NCBI RefSeq assembly: GCF_041146795.1 | Contig: NC_135185.1 | Coordinates: forward strand, 24,312,529-24,376,528 | DNA: 64,000 nt | Source: Maylandia zebra | Taxonomy: Eukaryota > Chordata > Actinopteri > Cichliformes > Cichlidae | Direction: 5' to 3' | Shown: one piece after another, positions 24,289 through 50,933 of the stretch | Position numbering within the stretch: the first letter of the stretch is position 1 | Layout: every line of letters begins with the position of its first letter | Program-made: the position numbers and the translations under genes | Notes under the pieces: generated by a model | Database searches by the model: none | What the model saw: only the letters and a program-made list of their open reading frames with translations | Told to the model about the DNA's origin: nothing

Positions 24289-26627
24289 ATGGAGTGTGAC
24301 ATTTTGGACTCGTTAGAGCAGCTTGGGTAAGCGAAGTCACTGCTAGCATAACTGTTTAGCTTCCACATCCTGCGGCGTGTTTTCAATCAAAATAAAGCAG
24401 CCAAGACCCCCGTCTAACTCCTGGATGTGTTTGACTTTTGGTGGTGTGTGCTGGTCCGTAGCTATGACGGCCCTCTGCTTGAGGAGAAGGCGCTGCTCAG
24501 AGCCGCGGAAGGAGGCCTGCAGTCGCTTGAATATGTGGATCTCTGCAAGTGGCTGTCAGCCAGGTTAAAGCCCCTGTGTGACCTGGAGGAGAGCATCACC
24601 TCAGGCCCAGGTGAGCAGCATCCATTCTCACCTTAATCTGATCTAAAAAACAGTGTCTAATCTTTGCGCTCACATCTGTTTTGTTTGCTCTTCTCCTCCA
24701 AGACGATATGGACAGCCTCCAGCTGGAGATGAGTGGTCTGCTGAGGGAGCTGCACTGCCCCTGTGAAGTTTCAGGGATTCTCAAGGGCACTGGGCAGAAA
24801 ACAAAAGACCATCTCAAGTTTGTCTGTATGTATCATTCTGTGTAATCCACTCTGTGGGCTGTAAACTGTAAGTAAGTAGGAAGATTAGATTTTTGTGTCT
24901 GTTTTTCAGTGTTTTTAAGCTCTGAGCTTCAGGCCGCCCAGATTGTGAGAAGCAGGCAAGTCTCTGATAAACAAGGCCAGAGTCCAGTGAACCAGGAGCT
25001 CACAGCAATCTGTGAAACTCTGAAACTACCTGTGCCAAAGGGACAGGAGGCCGCAGGAGTTTTCTCTCAACTTCAAAATAAGGTGAGGCTGTTTAAACTG
25101 CACGTGATTTCAGTTAGGATGAGCAAGAATAAGGCTCAATTTACTGATCAAAATGTATGTATAGTAGTAGCAGTGTGCGCAATTCTTTTACGGTAATTGC
25201 AAAACGATCAAACAAAAAAAGAAAATGAACAAAGATCTGCTCCTCCTTCTTTAACACAAGGCATGATGCAATCTTAAAAAAAGTATTCTATAAGCTGTAG
25301 ATAAGAACCCACTCGGACACAGTGAGAACATGCAAACTCCACATAGAAAGGCCTTGGGGAGATGGTGTGGTCGAACCCAGGACCTTCTTGCTGTGAGGCA
25401 ACTACCGTCCCACCCATTCCAAAATAATCAGAGTAACACATAAAAAAAACCTCTTGGCTGTGTAATTTAAATGTGTAGCACTCTCTGCTCATTATTATTA
25501 GGTGGCACAGACAGACATCGACACATTTTCTTCCTGCATTGCTTCATTAGCTGTCAATACTTGAGATAGCAAGTTAGGAGGAAATTGTGTGTGATACATT
25601 AATCATTGTATTTTTACATCACTGTCTCTCTTTGATCGTTTTGTTGTTGTTGTTTGTTTAACAGGTTGAAAACTTGCTTAAAACCCTTCCTGGTGCCTCT
25701 GTTGGAAACCCAGTGCTGAAGAAATCACTCGGTAGTGAACAGTGGGTATGTATATGATCGGCTAGTAGCTACACTGTACTGTGTATGTATCTGGTTGTAT
25801 TGTTGTTACAGGTCTCTTTTTAATGCTTGCAGGAAAAATTACAAAGCATCAACGCAACTCTATCGTCTGAGTACGAATGTCGCCGCAGGATGCTGATCAA
25901 ACGGCTCGACGTCACTGTTCAGTCATTTGGGTGGTCAGACAGAGCCAAGGTATGTTTACAGTCACACTTCAAACTAACGTCTGCTTGTTTGAAGAATGTT
26001 TTGTGGTTATTTGGCGAATAGCGGGAAGCATTCAGATAGTTGTGTTGTGTTTTAGGTGAAGGTGGACAGCATGGCAGGAGCCTACCAGCCTAAGAGACAC
26101 TCTCTGAGGCCTCAGTCCTTTGTGGACATAGCGGCGCTGCTGGCTGCCAGAGAAGATCTCTGCAATGTGGTGAAGACCAGCAGCGGCTCGAGCAGGGAGA
26201 AGACCGCTTGTGCCGTCAACAAGGTGCAGCAAACGTTTCCCACGGTCAGAATAGTCGGGCCGATTTGGACGTTTTCTTCATAGACGTTCTGTTTAACCTG
26301 TCTTTGCAGATCTTGATGGGAAGAGTACCAGATCGAGGAGGACGTCCCTCAGAGATCGAAGCCCCGCCTCCTGAGATGCCCCCCTGGCAGAAAAGACAAG
26401 ATGGCGGAGGTGGTGGCTGGGGAGGACGTGGCGGTGGTGGTGGGGGACGAGGTGGAGGAGCCTGGGGACAAGGAGGACGAGGTGGTGGAGGTGGATGGGG
26501 AGGAGGAGGAGGAAGAGGAGGGGGTGGAGGTGGTTGGAGAGGAGGTGGGTGGAATCAAGGAGGACACGGCAGACACGGAGATTACGGAGGACACAGTGGG
26601 CACGGAGGGAAGCGAGGACGGTACTAG
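24289..26627 (+). CDS. fam98b: FAM98 family protein (fam98b-like), tRNA-ligase complex subunit
   Basis: FAM98B is a known component of the RTCB-DDX1-ashwin-RTRAF complex that ligates tRNA exons and also acts in XBP1 splicing. Eight exons: 24289-24326, 24462-24610, 24703-24825, 24910-25082, 25665-25745, 25833-25949, 26056-26223, 26310-26627 (1167 nt, 388 residues). Start MECDILDSLEQLG. The conserved core includes GPLLEE, EYECRRRMLIKRLDVTVQSF, GWSDRAKVK, YQPKRHSL, LLAAREDL and REKTACAVNK. The conserved ILMGRVPDRGGRPSEIE and PPPEMPPWQKRQ precede a Gly/Trp/Arg-rich RGG-like tail ending GKRGRY. The tail separates it from the tail-less FAM98C, although LLRELHCP is FAM98C-like. It lies downstream of spred1 on the same strand, as in human 15q14. 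Confidence 0.92.
25275..25392 (-). mobile_element. tRNA-derived SINE fragment
   Basis: On the minus strand it reads CCTCACAGCAAGAAGGTCCT, GGGTTCGA (B-box) and then GGAGTTTGCATGTTCTCAC. This is the head-body junction of a SINE common in fish. It lies in fam98b intron 4. Confidence 0.6.
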
Positions 26628-27480
26628 TATTAGCTTCCACTCATTGTCCTTTGCTGGGTTTTGTTGTTGTTTTTGTTTTCTTGCGACACTAGACGTAGTT
26701 TTTCACATGACCTCAACTGTTTGTTTGGTTTTTATGGATGAAAAGCTGATGGATGGTTGTCAGTATTGGGTGGAAAACCTTAAGCTTTTATCTGTGCTCA
26801 TCGTTCCCCCCCCCTCACTATTGTCATCAGTGTTTTTATAGTGAAAGTAGCACTCAGTACATGAGTTTTCACTCATACAAAAGTGGCAAACACAAACACT
26901 GTGGCCATAATATTGTAGTTACACTCCAAATGAAGACTGCATTCTAAACACTGGCAAAGTGACTTTAAATGATAAATCCAGCTGAGATCCTTTTATATAC
27001 TACAAAAACAAAAACACATTCTGCAGCGTTCAGGTGTTAAGTATTTAGTGTTGCAGTAGTTGGACACAGCCTGTATCTTTAACATTGCTCAGCACATATA
27101 CCATATCCATGCTTCAGAACAAAATGTAATGTCGTGCCTCTTGTGCATATTACTGTAAATTTGCACATCTGGAATATTAAGAGGCAGATGGATTGAAGGA
27201 TTTTTAAAATGATGACTGCGTTTTAAATGTGACCTTTATAAATTAATAGCTCCCTATGCTGCATGGACTCTGATGACTGAAACCACTGCTATCTGAATAA
27301 CCTGATTACAATGAGGACAACTACACTGTAGTTCCATTGATTGATACTTCAGTATGCCCCTTTAAGCACAGGAGACTGTTTTTATTTTTCCCCTTCCAGG
27401 ATCCTGTAATAGTTATTTATATAATGGTGAGAAGCCTTTTCTTGTTGTTTTTAATTAATAAACCTCTTTCAATTCTACAA
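26628..27480 (+). other. Putative fam98b 3' UTR
   Basis: Non-coding and AT-rich from the TAG stop to just beyond AATAAA at 27457-27462. The acidic ORF that continues into it from the glycine-rich exon is a frame shadow. Confidence 0.55.
27457..27462 (+). terminator. Candidate poly(A) signal of fam98b
   Basis: AATAAA about 830 nt after the stop codon, followed by a T-rich stretch. Confidence 0.5.
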
Positions 27481-27534
27481 TCATGTTGTATTGAAATGAT
27501 TAAAAAACAGCAGAAGTGGTATAGCACATTTCTA

Positions 27535-27549
27535 CCACAAGGTGGCAGC
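27535..27549 (+). promoter_or_regulatory. CTCF-like motif between two convergent 3' ends
   Basis: CCACAAGGTGGCAGC closely fits the CTCF core consensus. It lies between the fam98b poly(A) signal and the candidate ptpn21 poly(A) signals. Confidence 0.5.
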
Positions 27550-27583
27550 CTGGACTCACATAAATTGAAGCTACAGACGACAA

Positions 27584-27603
27584 TTTATTTCCAAGTTTTT
27601 ATT
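27584..27603 (-). terminator. Two candidate poly(A) signals of ptpn21
   Basis: On the minus strand AATAAA occurs at 27598-27603 and 27584-27589, about 1.7 kb beyond the ptpn21 stop codon. Confidence 0.45.
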
Positions 27604-29276
27604 CTTGGCTGAAAATAATTTTTACACTTTTTTTGTTTTTGTCCAATGGCATACCAAGTTCAGTTCAATAGATACAGTTTGTACAACAACCAATATTCAT
27701 CAAAGCAGACTTTTACATTGTGTACATTATGAACAACCTGTACATGGACAAAACGCTTACATCATATTTTCAGTCTCCAAACTAAGACTCCGTCTTTCTG
27801 CCAGAACCAAACAATCAGAAGGAAATTATGGTCATCCCCCACCCCCCAAAAAAGTTCCACTTAATAAATCTCAGCAACATTTCACCCCCTCCTGTTAAGT
27901 AACATGTTCCTTTGATGCAAAAAATCCCCCAAACATCAGGTCAGTAAAACTAGTATTACTTTGGCATCCAGAACAATTTTGTTCTGCACAGGGAAAAAAA
28001 TGGATCTGGATGCAACTCACAGCTGCAGCAGAGCAGCTAAATCCAACTCTGGTTTAATATGACTGCACAAGTGTTCATTAACAGTCTGGCAGCCATTTGT
28101 GGAAGCAGGAAGTGTATCTACAGAGTGACATTTCTCATTGGAGTCGGGACAAGTGTGGCAGCCAGAATACTGAAACTAGAGATACACCATCCATACAAGT
28201 TTGCACTTCAAACCGAGCACCATGGCCATGGCCAACAGAGGTGATGCAAAACTCAACACACTGCATGCACTCTTATGGTAACACTGTTGCAACACCACCT
28301 CCTTGTTTTTTTGCCTTTCATTAAAACAAAGACGCTGCTGTCATGATATCAACCCTCGTGTTTCTGAAGGCATCACTGCACTACTTCATATTTTACCAAG
28401 CTACGGAGGCCCGCCAGCATTACAGCGCAGAAACGTAACACTTCATCTTCAGTTTAAGATAAAAACAGACGAATGTATTAAAAAAAAAGATTTTCCAATT
28501 TTACTCCAAACCCAGCATTTATTTTAGCTTTTTAAACCCATGCAGCAAATTTCTACTTTGATCAGTCCAGTGTGTGTTTTCTTTTTTCACCATTACTTCC
28601 CATGCCTCTTTCAGCAGGTGTATTGGTTCAGTAAACAAATATTGGGCAGGTATGGCGTCTTTAAAAAAAAAAAAGTACTATTAATAATACAGATGACTAC
28701 ACTAAATCACACAGCCATATCTGTGTTTATTGCATGAATTGTCATCCTTCTGTCTGCACCAGCAGAGGTCACTAAATAAAGTTTAAATCCATGGATTTCA
28801 TATCAAACACATTTTCCAAGCTTTTCCAAACTTAAAAAAAATAAATCCTTCATTATCGGAATTAATAAAGCAACAGCAATTCAAAACATACTGACAATAA
28901 AAGTGTTCTTAGGCAAGTTAAAAATCAACCAATGATTTTTGATAGATATCTAAAAGAATTTAATGCAGCTTAATATTGGTTCTTTATGTACAGCATGGTA
29001 CTCTGAAAGTGCTGGGCTTTATAAAGTAGCCAATATATGTAAGAAATAATATATAATACTGTTTAGAGACAGGTCACAAGTCTTTGTTCCCCTTCATGTG
29101 GCACAGCGTCTTGCACATCTCAACAATCGGCACCTCCCGGCTTGCCGGCTCTAATACACGGCCAGAACAGAATGTAAGCAGCCACCTTTCAGAACAGATT
29201 CAAACATCTGCATCACTGCAGTTTGGCACAACTGTGGAGCAAAATCCACTGCAATCATCTGTGCTGATGCCCGTGG
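27604..29276 (-). other. Putative ptpn21 3' UTR
   Basis: No exon or recognisable mobile element. A CCAGCAGAGGTCAC motif at 28759-28772 is a weak CTCF-like match. UTR status is inferred from position and the downstream AATAAA signals. Confidence 0.5.
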
Positions 29277-45830
<16,554 letters not shown>

Positions 45831-45842
45831 GTTTCAGGCGTC

Positions 45843-45952
45843 TTAAACAGTGGAGAGGGGGTCTCCACTCAGGCCAGAGGAAGTATTCTCCTTGATGTCC
45901 ACAAAGTTGTGATAATGTAACAAGTCAGGGGGGTCATCATCAGCACACAGGT
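45843..45952 (-). other. 5' UTR part of ptpn21 start exon, with an in-frame open segment
   Basis: A splice acceptor (CTTTTCAG) ends at 45953 on the minus strand, so the start exon probably begins at 45952. From there the ptpn21 frame is open for about 35 codons (DLCADDDPPDLLHYHNF and on) and then hits TAA (45843-45845) and TGA just before the ATG at 45830. The in-frame stops fix the start codon. Confidence 0.5.
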
Positions 45953-47590
45953 CTGAAAAGTCAGACGGAAAAATCAAATCAGATGAGCATCCAAAACCCA
46001 CAACCAAATCTAGCTTTAACAGCGTGGCCTTACTCATCACTAAAGAATATATTACGATACTTACCCTTAAAGACTAGACTAACACGGGGATTACCGTAAA
46101 GTAATCCCCTTAATGCTTCATTTTGACAGCAATTGGGTCTCAGTAACGTTACAATTCCTCCACCTCTTGAGTTGTTTAACAATCTGGGCACAGCAGAAAG
46201 GGCAAATCCTACGGATATCCCCTCTGACCTGTGCACTTACTGCTAACTACAATGGTCATTTTTACTACGCCTATGGCTACAGTAATCACTTTCCGGCGAA
46301 TAGTCTGATCCAAACACCAACAAGTGCGACCGATTCTATAAGAAGCAGGCACTTCAAAATCATAAACCATGCATCCATTATATTTCAAATTATTGATAGT
46401 TACAATTGGACTTTCTTTACTGCTACAATTAAACGCTTGGTCTACATATTTGGTATTATCTAGCTGCTTTTAAGTCACTTTAAGAAAATCCATTACATTC
46501 ACTACAACTGGCTTGGAATTAGCGTTTACGCTAGCCCGCTAACTTCCAGCAAATAGACGACACCCTTGGGAAGCTGACGTCGCCCCCGGTAAATATTTTT
46601 TTGGGGAAAAAAACATCAACGTTACCGTTAGCCACCAGATGCAACTTGGTAGTCCAACTATTGGTCAGTCCTTAGGGATTCCGCCACCAAAGTCAATGGA
46701 TGCTGCTTACTGGATATTAGATTAACAGGCAGTTTGTTTGTCTGTAGTTTGTTCTGGATCCAAACTAACAGAGCCCACATGCCTTTTGGTCCAAGTGTTC
46801 ACTCCAAGTTCCAAGCGTGTTTCGCTTCCTGGGATTAGAAGAGCAACAAGTGTTTCGGTCTTCATCCGCGGCGCTATTGCTTTGGCGTTTGTTTGATCAG
46901 CCTTCAATACATTCCTGGACTACACTGAAATCAACACCAACTCAACTAAACATTTATACAAGCTAGCTGGTTAGGTGTATTTTCATAAGCAAACTGTTTA
47001 AAATCTATTGTAGTTCCTCTGGAGCGGAAGGATACATGCAGGTTTTCAGAGCGATGACATCAGACAGCTGGAATGCCGAGCAGTGAAAATGCCAGAAATG
47101 GGACAGCTGTCAGGCACTGCTGGCGAGGACCTGTCTGTTTACTTTTTACATCGACCCATAGCTAATGGCAAACACACGATATTGCAAAATAAATAGTTTC
47201 AAGATTCAAGCATAACGAAATCCCTGACACAGTGCACGAAAATTAAATAACAGATAAATATAAAACCTTTACTGACAGAATGTGTGTGTGTGTGTTTGTG
47301 TGTGTACATTTATTAAGCACCGTAAACATTGGTACGTATTTAAAAGATTTAAAAAATAAGAATTTACTTGAGGATGTTGCACATTAGCATTGAAAATGAG
47401 TTATTAAAATGAATGTGTATGAGGATGTACATGTATAACTGAACAGCAGAATATTGCAGATTACCTGTGAAGTGTACATAAAATCTATTATATACATATA
47501 ATAGATTATTTTTTATAGTTTCCCAGTTGCAATATTTCCCAAGTTAAGAACCTCAATGATAGTCTCAATAATCAGAAGCAAGCAGTGAAT
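45953..47590. other. Region upstream of ptpn21, between it and the spata7 3' end
   Basis: Presumably carries the ptpn21 promoter and a non-coding first exon, which I cannot place. Around 46500-46870 the sequence is less AT-rich and contains TGACGTC. A short TG run is at 47281-47305, and a 12-bp inverted repeat with a 2-nt centre is at 47482-47507. Confidence 0.4.
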
Positions 47591-47601
47591 GAAAAGCAAA
47601 T

Positions 47602-47607
47602 TTTATT
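47602..47607 (-). terminator. Candidate poly(A) signal of spata7
   Basis: AATAAA on the minus strand (GCAATAAAAT), about 420 nt after the spata7 stop codon. Confidence 0.55.
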
Positions 47608-48027
47608 GCAGTTGTAAAGACACTTTCTGGTAACAGTGGACTTTTCAGGTTGAACACACTTCACACCTTATCTGAAAATGTTAACTTGTGCTACATCATA
47701 CTTAAAACTGACAGGGCAGTATACTGAAACTAATTGCAGAGGTAAACTGCAGCTCAGCCACTACAGTGATCAAGCTTATCCCCATCCTAAATGAGAACTT
47801 TAAAGCTCAGACTTATTTTTGTGACATTTTCATTGTGCTTTTGTTGTTAAAAATTCATCGAAAACAAAGCAGAAGTACAACACTCTTTAGTGAGGCTCGT
47901 AAATAACCAGTGTTATTTCTTTTTATATGACACCTTTTAAAAATGTGAAATATCACTTCATTCTCTGGAACACACTTCACTCGGTAAAAATGTAGATGGA
48001 CATAAAATCCCACAGTACAATAAAAAC

Positions 48028-50865
48028 TTAAAATTCATCTTCGCTGCCAGAATCCCCTGCATTTGAACGCTGCTCACTGGCAGCACTTTCACAGTGTGTG
48101 TTGCTGGACACATGCAACAACTCTGACAAACTTTTCCCTAGATCCTCAAGCTCATTAGACTGTCCATCAGCTTGCTCTTGTTCACTGGCTATAGCAGAAT
48201 TCTCCTGGGTTTCACTGTGGACGCTGGTTGTAACAGTTGTGCCTACTATATGGAAATCCTCTTCACTGGCTGTTGTATTATCAGGGACATGCTCACTGAC
48301 CAAAGAAAAGTCAATAAACTTTCCCTCACTGTCACCCTTCTTATCTTTTTCAGTTATTTCAGTTTGAGAAGGAGTTCTTGTAGGAGAGTGTAAGGGCGTA
48401 GAAGCCAATAAGGGATCAGTATAAACTGGGAAATCACAGTGTTTAATTGGGGACACATAAGGAAACAAGTCATTGTCTTCTTTGGTCTTTACATGTTTTC
48501 CCGCTGATTCCGGACACGGTAGGAGGCTATCAAGCAGATAATTCTTTTTTTCAAGCTCTGCAGTGGAGCTGGATATGTTGGTTGGTTCTTCAAAGTCTTT
48601 ACACAACACTTCCAGCAGGTGGCGCATTTTACCCTAAAAACAAGCAAAGCGGGCTTATAAGAACAGCTTAAAAAGCCATGAACATGACTTGCCTAAAATG
48701 TTTTGTATTATGCATGAAATTACATGCTGACCTCATCTAGTTGATGACGATTCATGTCGATGTGCCGATTTAACACACGGTCTAGGACCCTTGCAGAGGA
48801 CACAGACACTTACATGTCAGTAATTACTCAAAATAAGACTCATAGCTACTATTTAATCAATAACTCCTTTATCAGTCACATACAAATTTATTAAGAAGCT
48901 GTGCAAACGTCTGTACATCTGTCATCCAACTATGGCACAGAAAATGTAAAAGAATTAAAATGTTTCAACCTGTCAGAAATGTGTCCCCTGGACAAGATAT
49001 CTTCTGTCACAGCAGAAATGAATTCAAGGTACATTAATTCTTCTTCTCTATTCCTCGACAAAACACAATAATTCATTTATTAGATAATGTATTACTTTAG
49101 ATTGTTAAAATTTGTCTATGTCTACTAATCAGAAGGTCGGTGAACTTACTCTGTGGATACTCTCATCATATTGGGAGATTTCCTATTTTCTGGTGAGACC
49201 CTAGAAGATGAAACACTTTAAGAATCTTACTGAACAAAGTAATTAAATAAATAATAAAATGCAATGTCCTTTTCTACTGCATGAGCTCACCTGGACAAGG
49301 AGTCGAAAAAACCGCACTCGCTGCCCTTGGCTGCTCGACTCTTTTGTCTTGATGATGAATATGTGCCATTAAGCTCATCCTCAAACGACTCATGCTCTGT
49401 AATAAATCCCTGTAGAAAAAAAACAGAAAAAAGAAAAGAAGGCTGGAAAATGGGAAGTGTAATTCGATTCTGTCAAAGCGTTCTTGTGATCAAAGTATTA
49501 CTGATAAATTGTGATATGTATGGTAAATGGACTAGTTCTTATATAGCGCTTTTCCACTCTTCTGAGCACTCAAAGCGCTTTACACAACTTGTGCATTCAC
49601 CCATTCACACAAGCACAACTGACATTCACACACATTCATACTCCGATGAATGCATCGGAGAGCAATTTCGGGTTAGTATCTTGCCCAAGGACATTTGGCA
49701 TGCAGACTAGGGGAAGCCGGGAATCGAACCACCAACCTTCCGATCAGTAGATGACCTGCTCTACCACCTGAGCTACAGTCACCCACATGTATGCATGTAT
49801 GCATTATTAATCAAATCAAATTCTCCAAATTACCTGAGATGGCTCATCAACATCCAGCATGCAGTCCTTGTTCTTTACGCTGTATGAAAACAACCAAAAG
49901 ACACGTGAAGACACAAGCGGCACATGCTGAAAAAAAAATCTCCCAAGACACGTCTTTAGATCTGCAGTCTCATCAAGACATTCAGCCGTTACCTTCCATC
50001 ACACATCTCCTGTTGAAATGATGTTGAGTTGCTGCAGTCCTGAGTAGGTTTTCTCTGTGGTGCTCTGTAGTAGCGATATTTTGACAAGTATGAGCTCTTA
50101 TCTGATTTTAAGGTCTTAGGAGTGAAAGGTTTGTCTTGTGTAAAGTGCTGTGAATGTTTCAGTAGCAAGTCTCCGCTGTATGTCTTCCGGACAGGGTCCT
50201 GGAAGGTTTTGTAGGAACTCTGATCTCCAGAAGCTGCCAATGAACAAGCTGACGACTTTCTTCGAAAAGTTGCCTCCGGGCTCCGATGCTTCCATTCTGA
50301 TGCTGGGCGAGTGTGATGAGAGCTGACATTGAGCGATGGATAAACCATCTCATTGACTTTAAAGGTGGTGTTGAACCTAGGGCTGGAGACCAAGGAGCTC
50401 CTCGAGCAAAGGTAGGTGCTGTCATCATACTGCACAGATAATCTGCTCTAAAAAACACACATGGAGTGAATCTGTTGTTGTGTAGACTGAAAAAGATTCC
50501 AAGCAAATAAAGTTGGCTTTGTGTTTGCTTGAAATCTGCTAGTAAAAAATTGTTAGCATCACATGAAGCAGTGATTAATGACAACGCCAGATTTTCTTAC
50601 CTGTGATGAAGAGTATGAAGTTCTGCTATTCCTCTGTGCAGGTGCTGACTGAGGACGGCCATTTTTCCTCAACCTATCCCGCTTGATCTGGTCATTGTCT
50701 GTAAAGAGGTATTAAAACAACTGAAGTAGCACAACAGTTCACTACTGGAACTTTAACATTATGCACTCCATACTGTACAGTAATGCCACTGTTTTGCACA
50801 TGTCTCAACTCTGTATATTTTTATATATTTTATTTATTGTTCACTCTATTTAATTTGTAAAATAT

Positions 50866-50933
<68 letters not shown>

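Noticed and set aside
26293-26640. Minus-strand Leu/His-rich ORF opposite the fam98b tail
   Set aside because: Complement of the glycine-rich repeat, low complexity only.
26401-26841. 146-codon acidic ORF overlapping the fam98b tail
   Set aside because: Frame shadow of the GGA/GGT repeat; no family resemblance, and it runs into the 3' UTR.
49700-49783. Possible tRNA gene on the minus strand
   Set aside because: tRNA-like head continues into a SINE body and tail; no complete cloverleaf with acceptor pairing was evident.
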